Origin: Shewanella putrefaciens
GTDB lineage: Bacteria; Pseudomonadota; Gammaproteobacteria; Enterobacterales; Shewanellaceae
Reading direction: 5' to 3'
Length of the DNA: 64,000 nucleotides
Assembly: GCF_016406305.1 (NCBI RefSeq)
Contig: NZ_CP066369.1
Coordinates: 2,622,501-2,686,500, forward strand
Shown here piece by piece: positions 63,808 through 64,000 of this stretch (its first letter is position 1; each line of letters opens with the position of its first letter). The notes under the pieces are model-generated. The model had not been told where the DNA came from. It made no database searches and saw only the letters and a list, made by a program, of their open reading frames with translations. Made by a program: the position numbers and the translations under genes.

Positions 63808-64000
63808 ACACTTGGCTCCGCATTGGCATCGGAAAGATAGCTAAACTTTTCAGCCAATTCGGTCTTGACCACATCACCTGGGTGCACTTTAAGTAGGCCG
63901 CGGATCACCACGTTTTCGCCAATGTCTATCCCCTCGAGGATTTCCACCCAACCGCGGGTACGAATGCCGATGGTGACCTGCTTACGTTCAACCACATTGT
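63804..64000 (-). CDS. RND membrane fusion protein, C-terminal part
   Basis: Only the last 65 codons are in the window; the gene enters from the right edge. VERKQVTIGIRTRGWVEILEGIDIGENVVIRGLLKVHPGDVVK is the C-terminal membrane-proximal domain of HlyD/AcrA-family adaptors. The stop overlaps the start of the RND pump by four bases, so the two are one operon. Confidence 0.9.
   Translation of the reverse strand, partial: NVVERKQVTIGIRTRGWVEILEGIDIGENVVIRGLLKVHPGDVVKTELAEKFSYLSDANAEPSV

Noticed and set aside
1..64000. Search for tRNA, rRNA, CRISPR arrays, insertion sequences and phage genes
   Set aside because: None found by reading; the region is ordinary chromosome with intact neighbours and no attachment-site repeats.

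Overview
The window looks like a chromosomal segment of a Shewanella species. The best single indicator is the small tetraheme cytochrome CctA at 56782-57132, whose predicted mature protein of 91 residues has four CxxCH sites. The liu branched-chain catabolic cluster, the citrate synthase/succinate dehydrogenase junction and the many RND pumps fit the same genus. I see no prophage, insertion sequence, CRISPR array, tRNA or rRNA. Almost all of it is intact, tightly packed chromosomal genes. Genus assignment is by recognition only.

Region by region. (1) 1-2583: the start of an sdhCDA operon on the minus strand, divergent from gltA (TCA cycle). (2) 2838-10251: a membrane fusion lipoprotein and two overlapping RND pump genes ending in a terminator. 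(3) 10292-21738: single genes and pairs: a YqfB-type amidohydrolase, a small basic DUF2986-like protein, MATE and MFS exporters, a LysR regulator divergent from the MFS gene, tesB-ybaY, an odd short-chain dehydrogenase lacking its catalytic tyrosine, menA, and a LysR/DoxX/extradiol dioxygenase cluster. (4) 21763-24355: a kexin-like serine protease lipoprotein with a small exported partner resembling the ASP/ORF2 protease-chaperone pair of Aeromonas, followed by a very AT-rich gene-free stretch. (5) 25064-31228: gndA, a guanidinium exporter under a guanidine-II riboswitch, prpE, and an L,D-transpeptidase. (6) 31466-40272: liuR-liuABCDE plus a two-subunit 3-oxoacid CoA-transferase, a route from isovaleryl-CoA (leucine) to acetoacetyl-CoA. 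(7) 40407-43117: a GNAT enzyme, a nitroreductase, a DoxX protein and a DUF6279 lipoprotein. (8) 43222-47938: a thiamine salvage operon (TPP riboswitch, TonB-dependent receptor, YkoF-like small protein, PnuC/PnuT-like transporter, ThiK-like kinase), with a perfect 13-copy heptamer array inside it. (9) 48147-50825: a Crp-family regulator convergent with a deoD-transporter operon. (10) 51146-52952: hinT, two hotdog thioesterases and a YcfL-like lipoprotein in one operon. (11) 53098-60596: an M61 peptidase with PDZ domain, a LuxR-type regulator divergent from a b-type cytochrome, cctA, a TSUP permease, a PQQ-type sugar dehydrogenase and a GNAT enzyme. (12) 60712-64000: a third RND pump and the end of its fusion protein.

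The observations I would follow up first are the heptamer array whose unit also occurs in the operon's own TPP riboswitch, the protease/chaperone pair, the Tyr-to-Phe short-chain dehydrogenase, and the inverted repeat that covers the ribosome binding site of a LysR gene. None is proven to be a new system from sequence alone; the small YkoF-like protein and the array in the thiamine operon are the nearest to one.
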